DNA from: Lacrimispora xylanisolvens
Lineage (GTDB): Bacteria > Bacillota > Clostridia > Lachnospirales > Lachnospiraceae
Direction of reading: 5' to 3'
Length of the DNA stretch: 64,000 nt
Assembly (NCBI GenBank): GCA_017084465.1
Contig: CP070896.1
Span: 310,001-374,000 of the forward strand
Shown: piece after piece, positions 56,244 to 64,000 of the stretch
How the letters are laid out: every line of letters starts with the position of its first letter
Position numbering within the stretch: the first letter of the stretch is position 1
Translations under genes and position numbers: made by a program
The notes under the pieces: model-generated
Seen by the model: only the letters and a program-made list of their open reading frames with translations
Told to the model about the DNA's origin: nothing
Databases searched by the model: none

Positions 56244-57131
56244 TTATTTAAAAAATTCATGGTTTCCGTGCTGGAATAAATAAGTCAAATGGGAATCAAA
56301 CCAGCTGATAGCACCGCTCCTTGAACCCCTTCGATTCATAAAATACAAAGCTCCGTTTGAATAGTCCTCACCTTCCAGTGCCCGTTTCACACAATCAATG
56401 GTATTGCTGGTAACCTTTACGGAATTAATGCTTCCATTGGATACCGGGGAAAACTGGGAGGGTGAATAAACAACTCCTTTCACTGTACTTGGAAATTTAC
56501 CGCTTTTTACACGATTTAAAATCACATTTGCTACTAGAATCTTTCCTTCATCATCACAAACTCCGGCTTCTGCCTGCACAATTTTTAACAAGACATTATA
56601 GTCTTCATCCGACAGAGACGTGGCACGTGCTGCTTTTTCCTCTTCTGCCTTCTTGGCAGCTGCTTCTTCCGCTTCTTTCGCCTTCTGGGCTTCTTCCGCG
56701 GCTATCTGCGCCTGCTTTTTTGCTTCCTCCTCCAGTGCAATCTGTTCATTCATGCGCTGGATTCTGGTAAAGGATTCTTTTTCCAGTTCCTGCTTTTGTA
56801 TGACTTCTTTTTCCAACAGATTTCCAGCAAGTTGCTGTGCCTGCATCTTGGGATCGGTAAGGTTAATTTGTACTTTTGCTTGTGAAGCTGTTTCCTCTTC
56901 TTCAACGTTCTCATCATCTGTAGCGTCTTCTAAAGCCCGTGTTTCTGCAAATGCCGTTAATGCATTTTTTCCGCTGCTTCCAAAACCTGTGGAAGTAAAA
57001 GCAATCACTGTAATTACTGCGGCACCTGCCATAAAAACTGCTGAGGAACGATACATTCGCTTCGTGACCCTTACGGACATTCCTCTGAAGAACTGACTAA
57101 TCTGCTGAAGGATAGAGCGTAGTGTAAGCAT
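56244..57131 (-). CDS. SleB-type cell wall hydrolase
   Basis: A 295-residue protein. ATG 57131 behind AAAGGAG is preferred over the upstream frame. A membrane segment (SSAVFMAGAAVITVIAFTST) near the N-terminus anchors or exports it. Residues about 110-180 form a charged, alanine-rich coiled coil (EEAQKAKEAEEAAAKKAEEE). The C-terminal Hydrolase_2 domain includes LLKIVQAEAGVCDDEGKILV, ANVILNRVKSGKFPSTVKGV and GALYFMNRRG, as in SleB cortex-lytic enzymes. It could act in spore germination or in vegetative wall turnover. Confidence 0.88.
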   Translation of the reverse strand: MLTLRSILQQISQFFRGMSVRVTKRMYRSSAVFMAGAAVITVIAFTSTGFGSSGKNALTAFAETRALEDATDDENVEEEETASQAKVQINLTDPKMQAQQLAGNLLEKEVIQKQELEKESFTRIQRMNEQIALEEEAKKQAQIAAEEAQKAKEAEEAAAKKAEEEKAARATSLSDEDYNVLLKIVQAEAGVCDDEGKILVANVILNRVKSGKFPSTVKGVVYSPSQFSPVSNGSINSVKVTSNTIDCVKRALEGEDYSNGALYFMNRRGSRSGAISWFDSHLTYLFQHGNHEFFK

Positions 57132-57206
57132 AAATACTCCTCTTTCTCTAATCTCATTTGCGTGGGCTTCGGACCGTTCCGTACCCGTTTCTTTGTGTCG
57201 TCCGTA

Positions 57207-57236
57207 ATTATAGAAGAATCCCGTTAAAAAAGTCAA
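57207..57236 (-). promoter_or_regulatory. Promoter of the SleB-type gene
   Basis: TTGACT (57236-57231), an 18-nt spacer, TATAAT (57212-57207) on the minus strand, about 75 nt before the ATG. The rest of 57237-57441 is AT-rich DNA in which I see nothing specific. Confidence 0.7.
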
Positions 57237-57441
57237 TGGTCATTTAACATTTTTGTGATAATTTAACTTCTTAATTTTTTTCCATTTTTATTTTTTTGTT
57301 AGTTATATACTATTTTTACTTGTACTTATGTGATTTTTTTGTATTAAACATGTGTTAACTTTTTACAATAGTATTACATTTCTGTTAATTATTCACCTGC
57401 ACACTACTGGCCTGTCTACCTGTTTAAATGTTTTATGTAAA

Positions 57442-57915
57442 CTAATTCACGATAAGTGAGGCGAAATTACCTCTAATAAAGACAACCAGTTTCCGTGGAG
57501 CAATGACAATTTGCTGCCCCCTGATCCCGGCACTTACTACAATATCAGTATAATTTTCCGCAGAAGCATCAATCCATGTAGGAAACTGCTTTTTCATTCC
57601 CACAGGTGAACACCCGCCTCTGATATAACCGGTAACAGACTGTAAATCTTTTACAGAAATCATTTCAACTTTTTTATCACCTGTAAGCTTTGCTGTCTTT
57701 TTTAAATCAAGCTCAGCGTCAACAGGGATACAACAGACAAAATAACCAGTTTTATCTCCTTTTAATACAAGAGTTTTAAATACACTTCCATGGTCCACAC
57801 CCAGCATATCGGCTGCATGGCTTCCTGATAAATCCTGTTCATCAACGGTATACTCCCTTGTATCATAGGAAATCCCCGCTTTATCAAGCATTCTCATCAC
57901 ATTTGTTTTTATCAT
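57442..57915 (-). CDS. ybaK: Cys-tRNA(Pro)/aminoacyl-tRNA deacylase YbaK-like
   Basis: A 157-residue single-domain editing factor. ISYDTREYTVDEQDLSG, VFKTLVLKGDKTGYFVCCIP with the conserved Lys, and GYIRGGCSPVGMKKQFPTWI follow the YbaK/EbsC pattern. It hydrolyses mischarged tRNA (Cys-tRNA-Pro). Single gene, divergent from lysR by about 215 bp. Confidence 0.93.
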   Translation of the reverse strand: MIKTNVMRMLDKAGISYDTREYTVDEQDLSGSHAADMLGVDHGSVFKTLVLKGDKTGYFVCCIPVDAELDLKKTAKLTGDKKVEMISVKDLQSVTGYIRGGCSPVGMKKQFPTWIDASAENYTDIVVSAGIRGQQIVIAPRKLVVFIRGNFASLIVN

Positions 57916-58131
57916 ATCAGATCACTCCTGTCCTTTTGTTTTATGAAATACATCATAATAAGAAAAACTCTGTTTGTCCAGCAAAAGCTTCTGCAGTCTT
58001 TCCTTCCATGCCAGACCAATTGCCTCCCTGATTTTCCTGCTTTACATTCCGATATTTTTCCTGATATAATATCAATATATAGTATTGTGTATTATTATAA
58101 TGAATGGTTATAAAATGAAAGGATTTTTAAT

Positions 58132-59031
58132 ATGGATCAGAATCTTTCCCAATATAAAATTTTTTATGAAGTAGCAAAAGCTGGTAATATATCCAAAGCT
58201 GCGAAAGAACTTTTCATCAGTCAGCCCGCAATCAGCAAGTCCATCAGCAAGCTGGAGGACAATTTAGGTGTGGCATTATTTACCCGAAATTCCAGAGGCG
58301 TCCAGCTTACGGAAGAGGGAAAACTTCTGTTTCATCACACAAAAACAGCATTCGAAGCCATAAACAGAGGGGAACTGGAACTTAAGAGAGTAAAGGATTT
58401 TAATATCGGGCACTTAAGAATCGGTGTGAGCAATACCCTGTGTAAATATATTCTTCTTCCTTATTTAAAGGGATTTATTGAAAAGTATCCTCATATTAAA
58501 ATTACCATAGAAAGTCAGTCCACCACCCATACGGTTGCCATGTTAGAGCAACAGCAGATAGACTTGGGATTGATCGCTGAGCCCTCCAACCGCCGTCCCC
58601 TTTTATTTAATCCGGTTATGGAGATTCAGGACATCTTTGTATCGACCAGTGCCTATCTGGAAAATTTATATCTGAGAGAAGGAAAAAATGCAGATTTATT
58701 TCAAACCGGCAACATCCTTTTATTGGATAAAAATAACATGACCAGGAAGTATATTGACGAATATTTAAATGAAAATCAGATCATTCCCAATCAACTCTTG
58801 GAAATTACTACGATGGATCTGCTGATAGAATTCGCAAAAATCGGTCTGGGGATCGGCTGTGTGATTAAAGAATTTGTCCAGGATGAGCTGGATAAAAAAG
58901 AACTGATTGAAGTCCCCATGATAGCTGGTATAAAGAAACGAACAGTTGGATTTGCCTATAACCCGGGATCTGTATCCACAGCAATGGAAATTTTCTTTGA
59001 AGCAATGCAGAAAGCTGGAATCAGAGGCTGA
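58132..59031 (+). CDS. LysR-family transcription regulator
   Basis: A 299-residue regulator. The N-terminal winged helix is YKIFYEVAKAGNISKAAKEL with LFISQPAISKSISKLEDNLG and TRNSRGVQLTEEGK. The C-terminal periplasmic-binding-like domain (about 90-295) senses a co-inducer. It is convergent with ilvC across a shared terminator, so it need not control it. Target unknown. Confidence 0.93.
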   Translation: MDQNLSQYKIFYEVAKAGNISKAAKELFISQPAISKSISKLEDNLGVALFTRNSRGVQLTEEGKLLFHHTKTAFEAINRGELELKRVKDFNIGHLRIGVSNTLCKYILLPYLKGFIEKYPHIKITIESQSTTHTVAMLEQQQIDLGLIAEPSNRRPLLFNPVMEIQDIFVSTSAYLENLYLREGKNADLFQTGNILLLDKNNMTRKYIDEYLNENQIIPNQLLEITTMDLLIEFAKIGLGIGCVIKEFVQDELDKKELIEVPMIAGIKKRTVGFAYNPGSVSTAMEIFFEAMQKAGIRG

Positions 59032-59040
59032 TACGCATAA

Positions 59041-59097
59041 AAAGGCTGATAGAAAAGAGAATTCGTGTTAACCACACTCTCTTTTCTATCAGCCTTT
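59041..59097. terminator. Bidirectional terminator between lysR and ilvC
   Basis: AAAGGCTGATAGAAAAGAGA...TCTCTTTTCTATCAGCCTTTT, a 20-bp stem with flanking A and T runs. Confidence 0.9.
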
Positions 59098-59118
59098 TAA
59101 CATATTCTAAAATTATAT

Positions 59119-60216
<1,098 letters not shown>

Positions 60217-60238
60217 CTAGCTAACAACAAAAGACTGC

Positions 60239-60739
60239 CTATGGCAGATAGCGGATATCGTCTGATCCTCTGGAAAGTCCTGTGAGACCAGTCCTTGCCA
60301 ACTCTAAAATCTCATAATCTCCAAGGAGGTTAATCAGCGCGTCCAGTTTCGACTGGTCGCCTGTCAGCATGACGGTTAAAGAATCTCTTCCCACATCAAC
60401 GATGGTAGCCCTGAATATATCTGCAATGGCACTGATCGCCTGACGCTCACTGGCATTGGCGCGGACCTTTACAAGAATAAGTTCACGGTAAACAGAACGT
60501 CCGGGCTTCAATTCCTTAATATCCCTGACATCCTCCAGCTTTCTCAGCTGCTTTTCAATCTGATCCAAGATCTCCTGTTCACCCACAGAAACCACTGTCA
60601 TCCTCGAATATCTCTCATCCGCAGTTACTCCTACCGTAAGGCTCTCAATGTTATAGCCACGGCGGCTGAACAGTCCGGCTACACGGCTTAAAACGCCGGC
60701 AGTGTTATCAACCAACAATGATAATACGATTCTTTCCAT
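60239..60739 (-). CDS. ilvN: Acetolactate synthase small (regulatory) subunit
   Basis: A 166-residue ACT-domain protein: MERIVLSLLVDNTAGVLSRV, AGLFSRRGYNIESLTVG and later LILVKVRANASERQAI and IVDVGRDSLTVMLTGD. It binds valine and regulates the catalytic subunit, whose gene is not in this window. It is the first gene of an ilvN-ilvC unit with its own promoter. Confidence 0.95.
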   Translation of the reverse strand: MERIVLSLLVDNTAGVLSRVAGLFSRRGYNIESLTVGVTADERYSRMTVVSVGEQEILDQIEKQLRKLEDVRDIKELKPGRSVYRELILVKVRANASERQAISAIADIFRATIVDVGRDSLTVMLTGDQSKLDALINLLGDYEILELARTGLTGLSRGSDDIRYLP

Positions 60740-60770
60740 TCACATCCCTGCCTTTTTGTATAATATTTAA

Positions 60771-60799
60771 ATGATAACAATGTAACTGTTATTTGTCAA
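60771..60799 (-). promoter_or_regulatory. Promoter of ilvN with an inverted repeat in the spacer
   Basis: TTGACA (60799-60794), a 17-nt spacer, TATCAT (60776-60771) on the minus strand, about 32 nt before the ATG. The spacer region holds ATAACA-GTTACAT-TGTTAT, a possible operator overlapping the polymerase site. Confidence 0.72.
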
Positions 60800-60850
60800 C
60801 TAAATAATAGGAATGTGTATTATAATCTGGAGTTATACCTATAGACATAT

Positions 60851-61771
60851 TTAATCATTTTCTTCCATATCAAGTACGGGATTCACGTGAACCATGCAAT
60901 GCTTTACATCAGGAAAGTGTTCTTCTATGCACAGATGCACCTTTTCTGCTATTTCATGTGACCTTACCAGTTCCAGTTTTCCTTCTGCTGCAATTTCGAT
61001 ATCCACATATACTTTTGCACCAAACATTCTGGTCCTGATATCGTCAATCCGTTTTACCCCAATAACTGACATTGCAAATTCCTTCATTTTTTGAACCGTA
61101 TCCTCATCACAGGATTTATCGATCATTTTGTCCATGGAATCACGAAATATATCAATAGCTGCCTTACCAATGAAAAAACAGATCACAATACTGGCCAGAG
61201 GATCTAAAACAGGAACTCCCATTCTTGCACCGCCAATTCCGATCATGGCTCCCACAGAAGACAACGCGTCAGAGCGATGGTGCCAGGCATCTGCCATAAC
61301 GGCACCTGAATTGATCTTTTTGGCTGCTGCTCTTGTGTACCAGTACATCCATTCTTTTACGACGATTGATAAAACTGCCGCAATCAAAGCAACTAATCCG
61401 GGTATTTCTGCTGTCTTTCCATTGAGCCCTATTATAGCTTTAAAACCACTGATGCCAATCACAACGCCTGTAGCCATTAATAAAGAAGCAAGGATGGCAG
61501 AAGCAACGCATTCCATCCGGTCATGACCGTAGGGATGCTCTTTATCTGATTTTTTATCTGCCAGCTGCACACCGATCATAACAATAAATGTGCTGAATAC
61601 ATCAGAAGCAGAATGAACTGCATCCGAAATCATCGCTCCAGAATGACCAAGCATACCTGCTGCCAGTTTAAATGCAGAAAGCATTAAATTAATGACAATG
61701 CTCACCACCGATACGTGCATGGCAATACTTTTTCCATCCTTTTCTTTCTTTAATCCAGTGATACGTTTCAT
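60851..61771 (-). CDS. Cation diffusion facilitator (divalent metal efflux)
   Basis: A 306-residue protein with six membrane helices. Metal-site motifs are SHSGAMISDAVHSASDVFST in helix 2 and MADAWHHRSDALSS in helix 5 (HxxxD and DxxxD pattern). The cytoplasmic C-terminal domain (about 215-300) ends HCMVHVNPVLDMEEND. It exports Zn2+, Fe2+, Mn2+ or similar by proton antiport. The metal is not assigned. It lies downstream of BMP and metallophosphoesterase genes. Confidence 0.93.
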   Translation of the reverse strand: MKRITGLKKEKDGKSIAMHVSVVSIVINLMLSAFKLAAGMLGHSGAMISDAVHSASDVFSTFIVMIGVQLADKKSDKEHPYGHDRMECVASAILASLLMATGVVIGISGFKAIIGLNGKTAEIPGLVALIAAVLSIVVKEWMYWYTRAAAKKINSGAVMADAWHHRSDALSSVGAMIGIGGARMGVPVLDPLASIVICFFIGKAAIDIFRDSMDKMIDKSCDEDTVQKMKEFAMSVIGVKRIDDIRTRMFGAKVYVDIEIAAEGKLELVRSHEIAEKVHLCIEEHFPDVKHCMVHVNPVLDMEEND

Positions 61772-61845
61772 ACCTATCCCCCCAGTTTGATCAGTTTCCA
61801 GCTGCTGATAAATAAAAAATGCACCTGTGGAACAATTAGAGTTAA

Positions 61846-61947
61846 CTACTGTCCCACAGATGCTTTCAAATCATCTGCTGTTGCAAAAGCAACCCGGCTT
61901 ACAGCTGTTAAAAGCTGACGCCTGCTCAGTTTGTACTGTAGAGTCAT
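61846..61947 (-). other. Possible small reading frame or remnant
   Basis: A 33-codon frame MTLQYKLSRRQLLTAVSRVA to SVGQ. The same frame is open further upstream (VYGIKLIALH), and a neighbouring frame gives MVTFTAIRSYPITEARLRD from about 62017, so a 58-residue protein with one frameshift is possible. No family recognised. Otherwise the 61772-62024 gap shows nothing clear. Confidence 0.25.
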
Positions 61948-62024
61948 GTGCAGTGCAATGAGTTTAATCCCGTAAACGGGCTTCTGTAATAGGATATGAA
62001 CGTATCGCTGTAAAAGTTACCATA

Positions 62025-62619
62025 TTACGTGTAATCAATAATGCAATATTCATAAGCATTGATCACAACGGTGCTTCCATACTGATCTTCTCTCTTAAAA
62101 GCGTTGCCATAATTAGCATGGATATGGCCGTGAAGAAAATACCTGGGAGCATACTTATCCATTAACATCTTAAAGCAGGAAAAACCCCGATGAGGAAGAT
62201 CCGGCAGATCATTCAGTTCAAAAGCAGGCGCATGGGTTACCAGTATATCGAACCCCTTATTTTTCTTTAACTTCCACCACATGCGCTTAATTCTCTGTTC
62301 CATCTTTTTCTGTAAACTGGTTGGGGGAACCCGGAATATATTCCATGGAACCACCCAGCCCCAAAATTCTAACTCCATTGAAGGTAACAATCTCATCTTC
62401 AATGCAGACACACCCCTCCGGAGGACATCTGTCATACTGACAATCATGGTTTCCCCTTACGTAATAAACCGGCGCGTGAGAACAGGTGGCAAAAAACGTC
62501 AGATAATTTGCTCTCAAATCTCCGCAGGAAATGATTAAATCAATATCTTTTAGCTTCTCCGGTGTATAGAATTCGTAGAGCGACTTGGACTCATGATCCG
62601 CCAGTACCAGAATTTTCAC
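62025..62619 (-). CDS. Calcineurin-like metallophosphoesterase (frameshifted)
   Basis: Start is GTG 62619, 8 nt after GGAGG inside the end of the BMP-type gene. Motifs: VKILVLADHES, LIISCGDLRANYLT, YYVRGNHDCQYD (GNHD), and after the break DILVTHAPAFELND and YFLHGHIHANYG (GHxH). The break is a T5 run on the plus strand (62305-62309); four T restore a continuous protein of about 197 residues. The family removes phosphate from proteins or nucleotides. Its position at the end of the BMP gene suggests coupled expression. Confidence 0.87.
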
Positions 62620-64000
62620 GCTGAAGTTCCTCCGTATCCATGTTCTCGTATATTGTCTGACCCTGAAGACGAACCAATGACCGGGCTTCTTCCGTTAACT
62701 CTTCAAAATCAGGTATCTGCCCTACAACGTTTTCCGTAAGCCAGTTCATCGTAGTAATCTCCTCCGGTGTAAGACTTAACCCTTCTTCACACTGAATTAT
62801 GCCATCCTGAGAGTAAATGGTTCCAACAAATGGCTGGAAGCTTCCTGCCCGAATGGAATTTTTCAAAAATGTAATCAGCCGGTTTGTGCCGTGAGGGAGA
62901 TTCTGGGAGCAGATCACATCTATGACATCTGCAGACATGCCCCACCAGTAGTTAATCGCCTGCTTCCCTTTCATTTCTTTCCTGTCAACAGAACCGTGGC
63001 AGGTGAGGTTCACGATTCTTTCATAAAACTTACCCCAATGCCAGATTGGGAGTAGCCAGGTTTCTCAGGCTTCCATCTGCAGCTTTCTGATAAAGACCGT
63101 ATTCTCTTGTAGGTGCCTGAGGAGTAATCATATCATCACCGGATATAAAGCGGATTCCTTCTTTCTCAAGCTCCGCCTGAGCATCCCGCCCTGTTATCCT
63201 TGACCACTCCAGATAAACCTTTGCATAAGGATTAATCATCCTTGCTCCCAAAGCGAATGCATTAATATTGGCAATGGTTCCGTATATGGGATAATCAGCA
63301 ATATAACCAAGTTTATCATCCCCGTGACATGGAAGCAGCTAACGCTCCCATTAAAAACTTTGATTCGTACATTCTTCCATAATAGGTGCAGACTGAAGAA
63401 TAGGACATATTGACCGAACAGTTGAACACTTTGATTTCCGGATGGTCAATGGCAGTCTTTACACTTAAATTAATCATCTGGGAAGCAGTTGTAAAAATCA
63501 TGTTGCAGCCGGCTGCAATGGCAGCATCAAATGCCTTGGCCGTCTCCGCTTCCGAGTCTGCATGGAAAAAGACCATGGTCTCCGTCTTTCCGTCAAATGC
63601 CTGCTCCAGATACATCCTGCCCAGTTCATGACCGTAAGTCCAGCTGGAAGTTTCCGCTGTCTTTGCGTGAATAAATGCTATTTTAAGCATGGAAGGGTCA
63701 AGACCTGGATTGGGAAGCAGCCAGTTGATCAGCTTCATTGTGGTGTTATCCGATCCCTCTAAAGCCTCCTCCGGCTGCTCTAACAGCGCAATCTTATTGC
63801 CTCTGGAAGACAGAAGTAGTTCATCCTTAATCTTAACCAGATCCTTCTTTATCTGCTTTTCCACCCGGTCTTTAACCGATTTATATCCCAGCAGTTCCAC
63901 ATAGACCAAAAAACGCATCGGAACAGGTCATGTCATAATCATCACCGCCGAATGCGTGAAATGCTTTGGAAAAGCGGTCATATGCAGACTTAAACACCAG
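62591..64000 (-). CDS. BMP-family substrate-binding-like protein, N-terminus outside the window (three frameshifts)
   Basis: Four frame segments join into one protein: YDRFSKAFHAFGGDDYDMTC, then VYVELLGYKSVKDRVEKQIK ... IAFIHAKTAETSSWTYGHEL ... FTTASQMINLSVKTAIDHPE, then GTIANINAFALGARMINPYA, then IVNLTCHGSVDRKEMKGKQA. The breaks are at A6 (63908-63913), C4 (63320-63323) and C4 (63033-63036); one base less in each gives a continuous frame. The middle matches the Bmp/PnrA lipoprotein family that binds nucleosides, here with long N- and C-terminal extensions. The start is beyond the edge. Confidence 0.8.

Overview
The window reads as part of the chromosome of an anaerobic, endospore-forming Firmicute of the Lachnospiraceae / Clostridium cluster XIVa type. 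Support for this: moderate to low GC, strong AGGAGG-type ribosome binding sites, sporulation genes (sigK, ytaF, a SpoIID-domain protein, a Csp-like subtilase, a SleB-type hydrolase), the dgt-dnaG-rpoD-trmK-nif3 cluster, an ATP-type PEP carboxykinase, and THF and ZTP riboswitches. The species cannot be fixed from the sequence alone.

Layout. 0-10 kb: start of folT behind a THF riboswitch, a PAP2 phosphatase, an IS110-family element with a structured leader, lrgAB, a FliB-like gene with an HxlR regulator, a nitroreductase, and a complete GlcNAc/glucose-type PTS operon (licT, IIA, HPr, IICB) behind a RAT antiterminator. 10-19 kb: ytaF, lepB and a sigK gene cut in two by a 7,781-bp skin-like element. 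The two halves join in frame at a 5-bp AATGA repeat. The element carries its own large serine recombinase, a [NiFe] hydrogenase operon (processing protease, cytochrome b5-like protein with a GPTGG-repeat linker, small and large subunits), and a GH27 glycosidase with an AraC regulator. 19-27 kb: purH-type transformylase and purO-type cyclohydrolase under a ZTP riboswitch, a MacB-like ABC exporter, and pyrBI. 27-36 kb: an AT-rich accessory island between an IS3-family element and an IS200-family element, with an HNH protein and several unknown genes that may be defence genes. 36-44 kb: rnpB, a shortened GGDEF protein, a nucleoside kinase, nif3, trmK, rpoD, dnaG, dgt. 44-57 kb: an AraC regulator, a Csp-like protease, SpoIID protein, AI-2E family permease, probable 6S RNA, HPr-like protein, damaged GNAT gene, HAD phosphatase, pckA, pectinesterase, YhcH-family protein, SleB-type hydrolase. 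57-64 kb: ybaK, lysR, ilvC, ilvN, a cation diffusion facilitator, a metallophosphoesterase, and a BMP-type protein that runs off the end.

How parts work together. Joining the sigK halves needs the recombinase encoded just beside the left junction, so sporulation in the mother cell would also remove the hydrogenase and glycosidase cargo from the mother-cell chromosome. Purine, pyrimidine and folate genes each carry recognisable local control or operon structure. The sugar PTS is self-regulated by LicT.

A caution for every reader: about twenty genes in the window are broken by single-base gains or losses, most of them in short homopolymers. One of them is rpoD, which should be essential. This looks more like consensus errors in the sequence than real gene decay. 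Broken genes are therefore listed as single genes with the position of the break.
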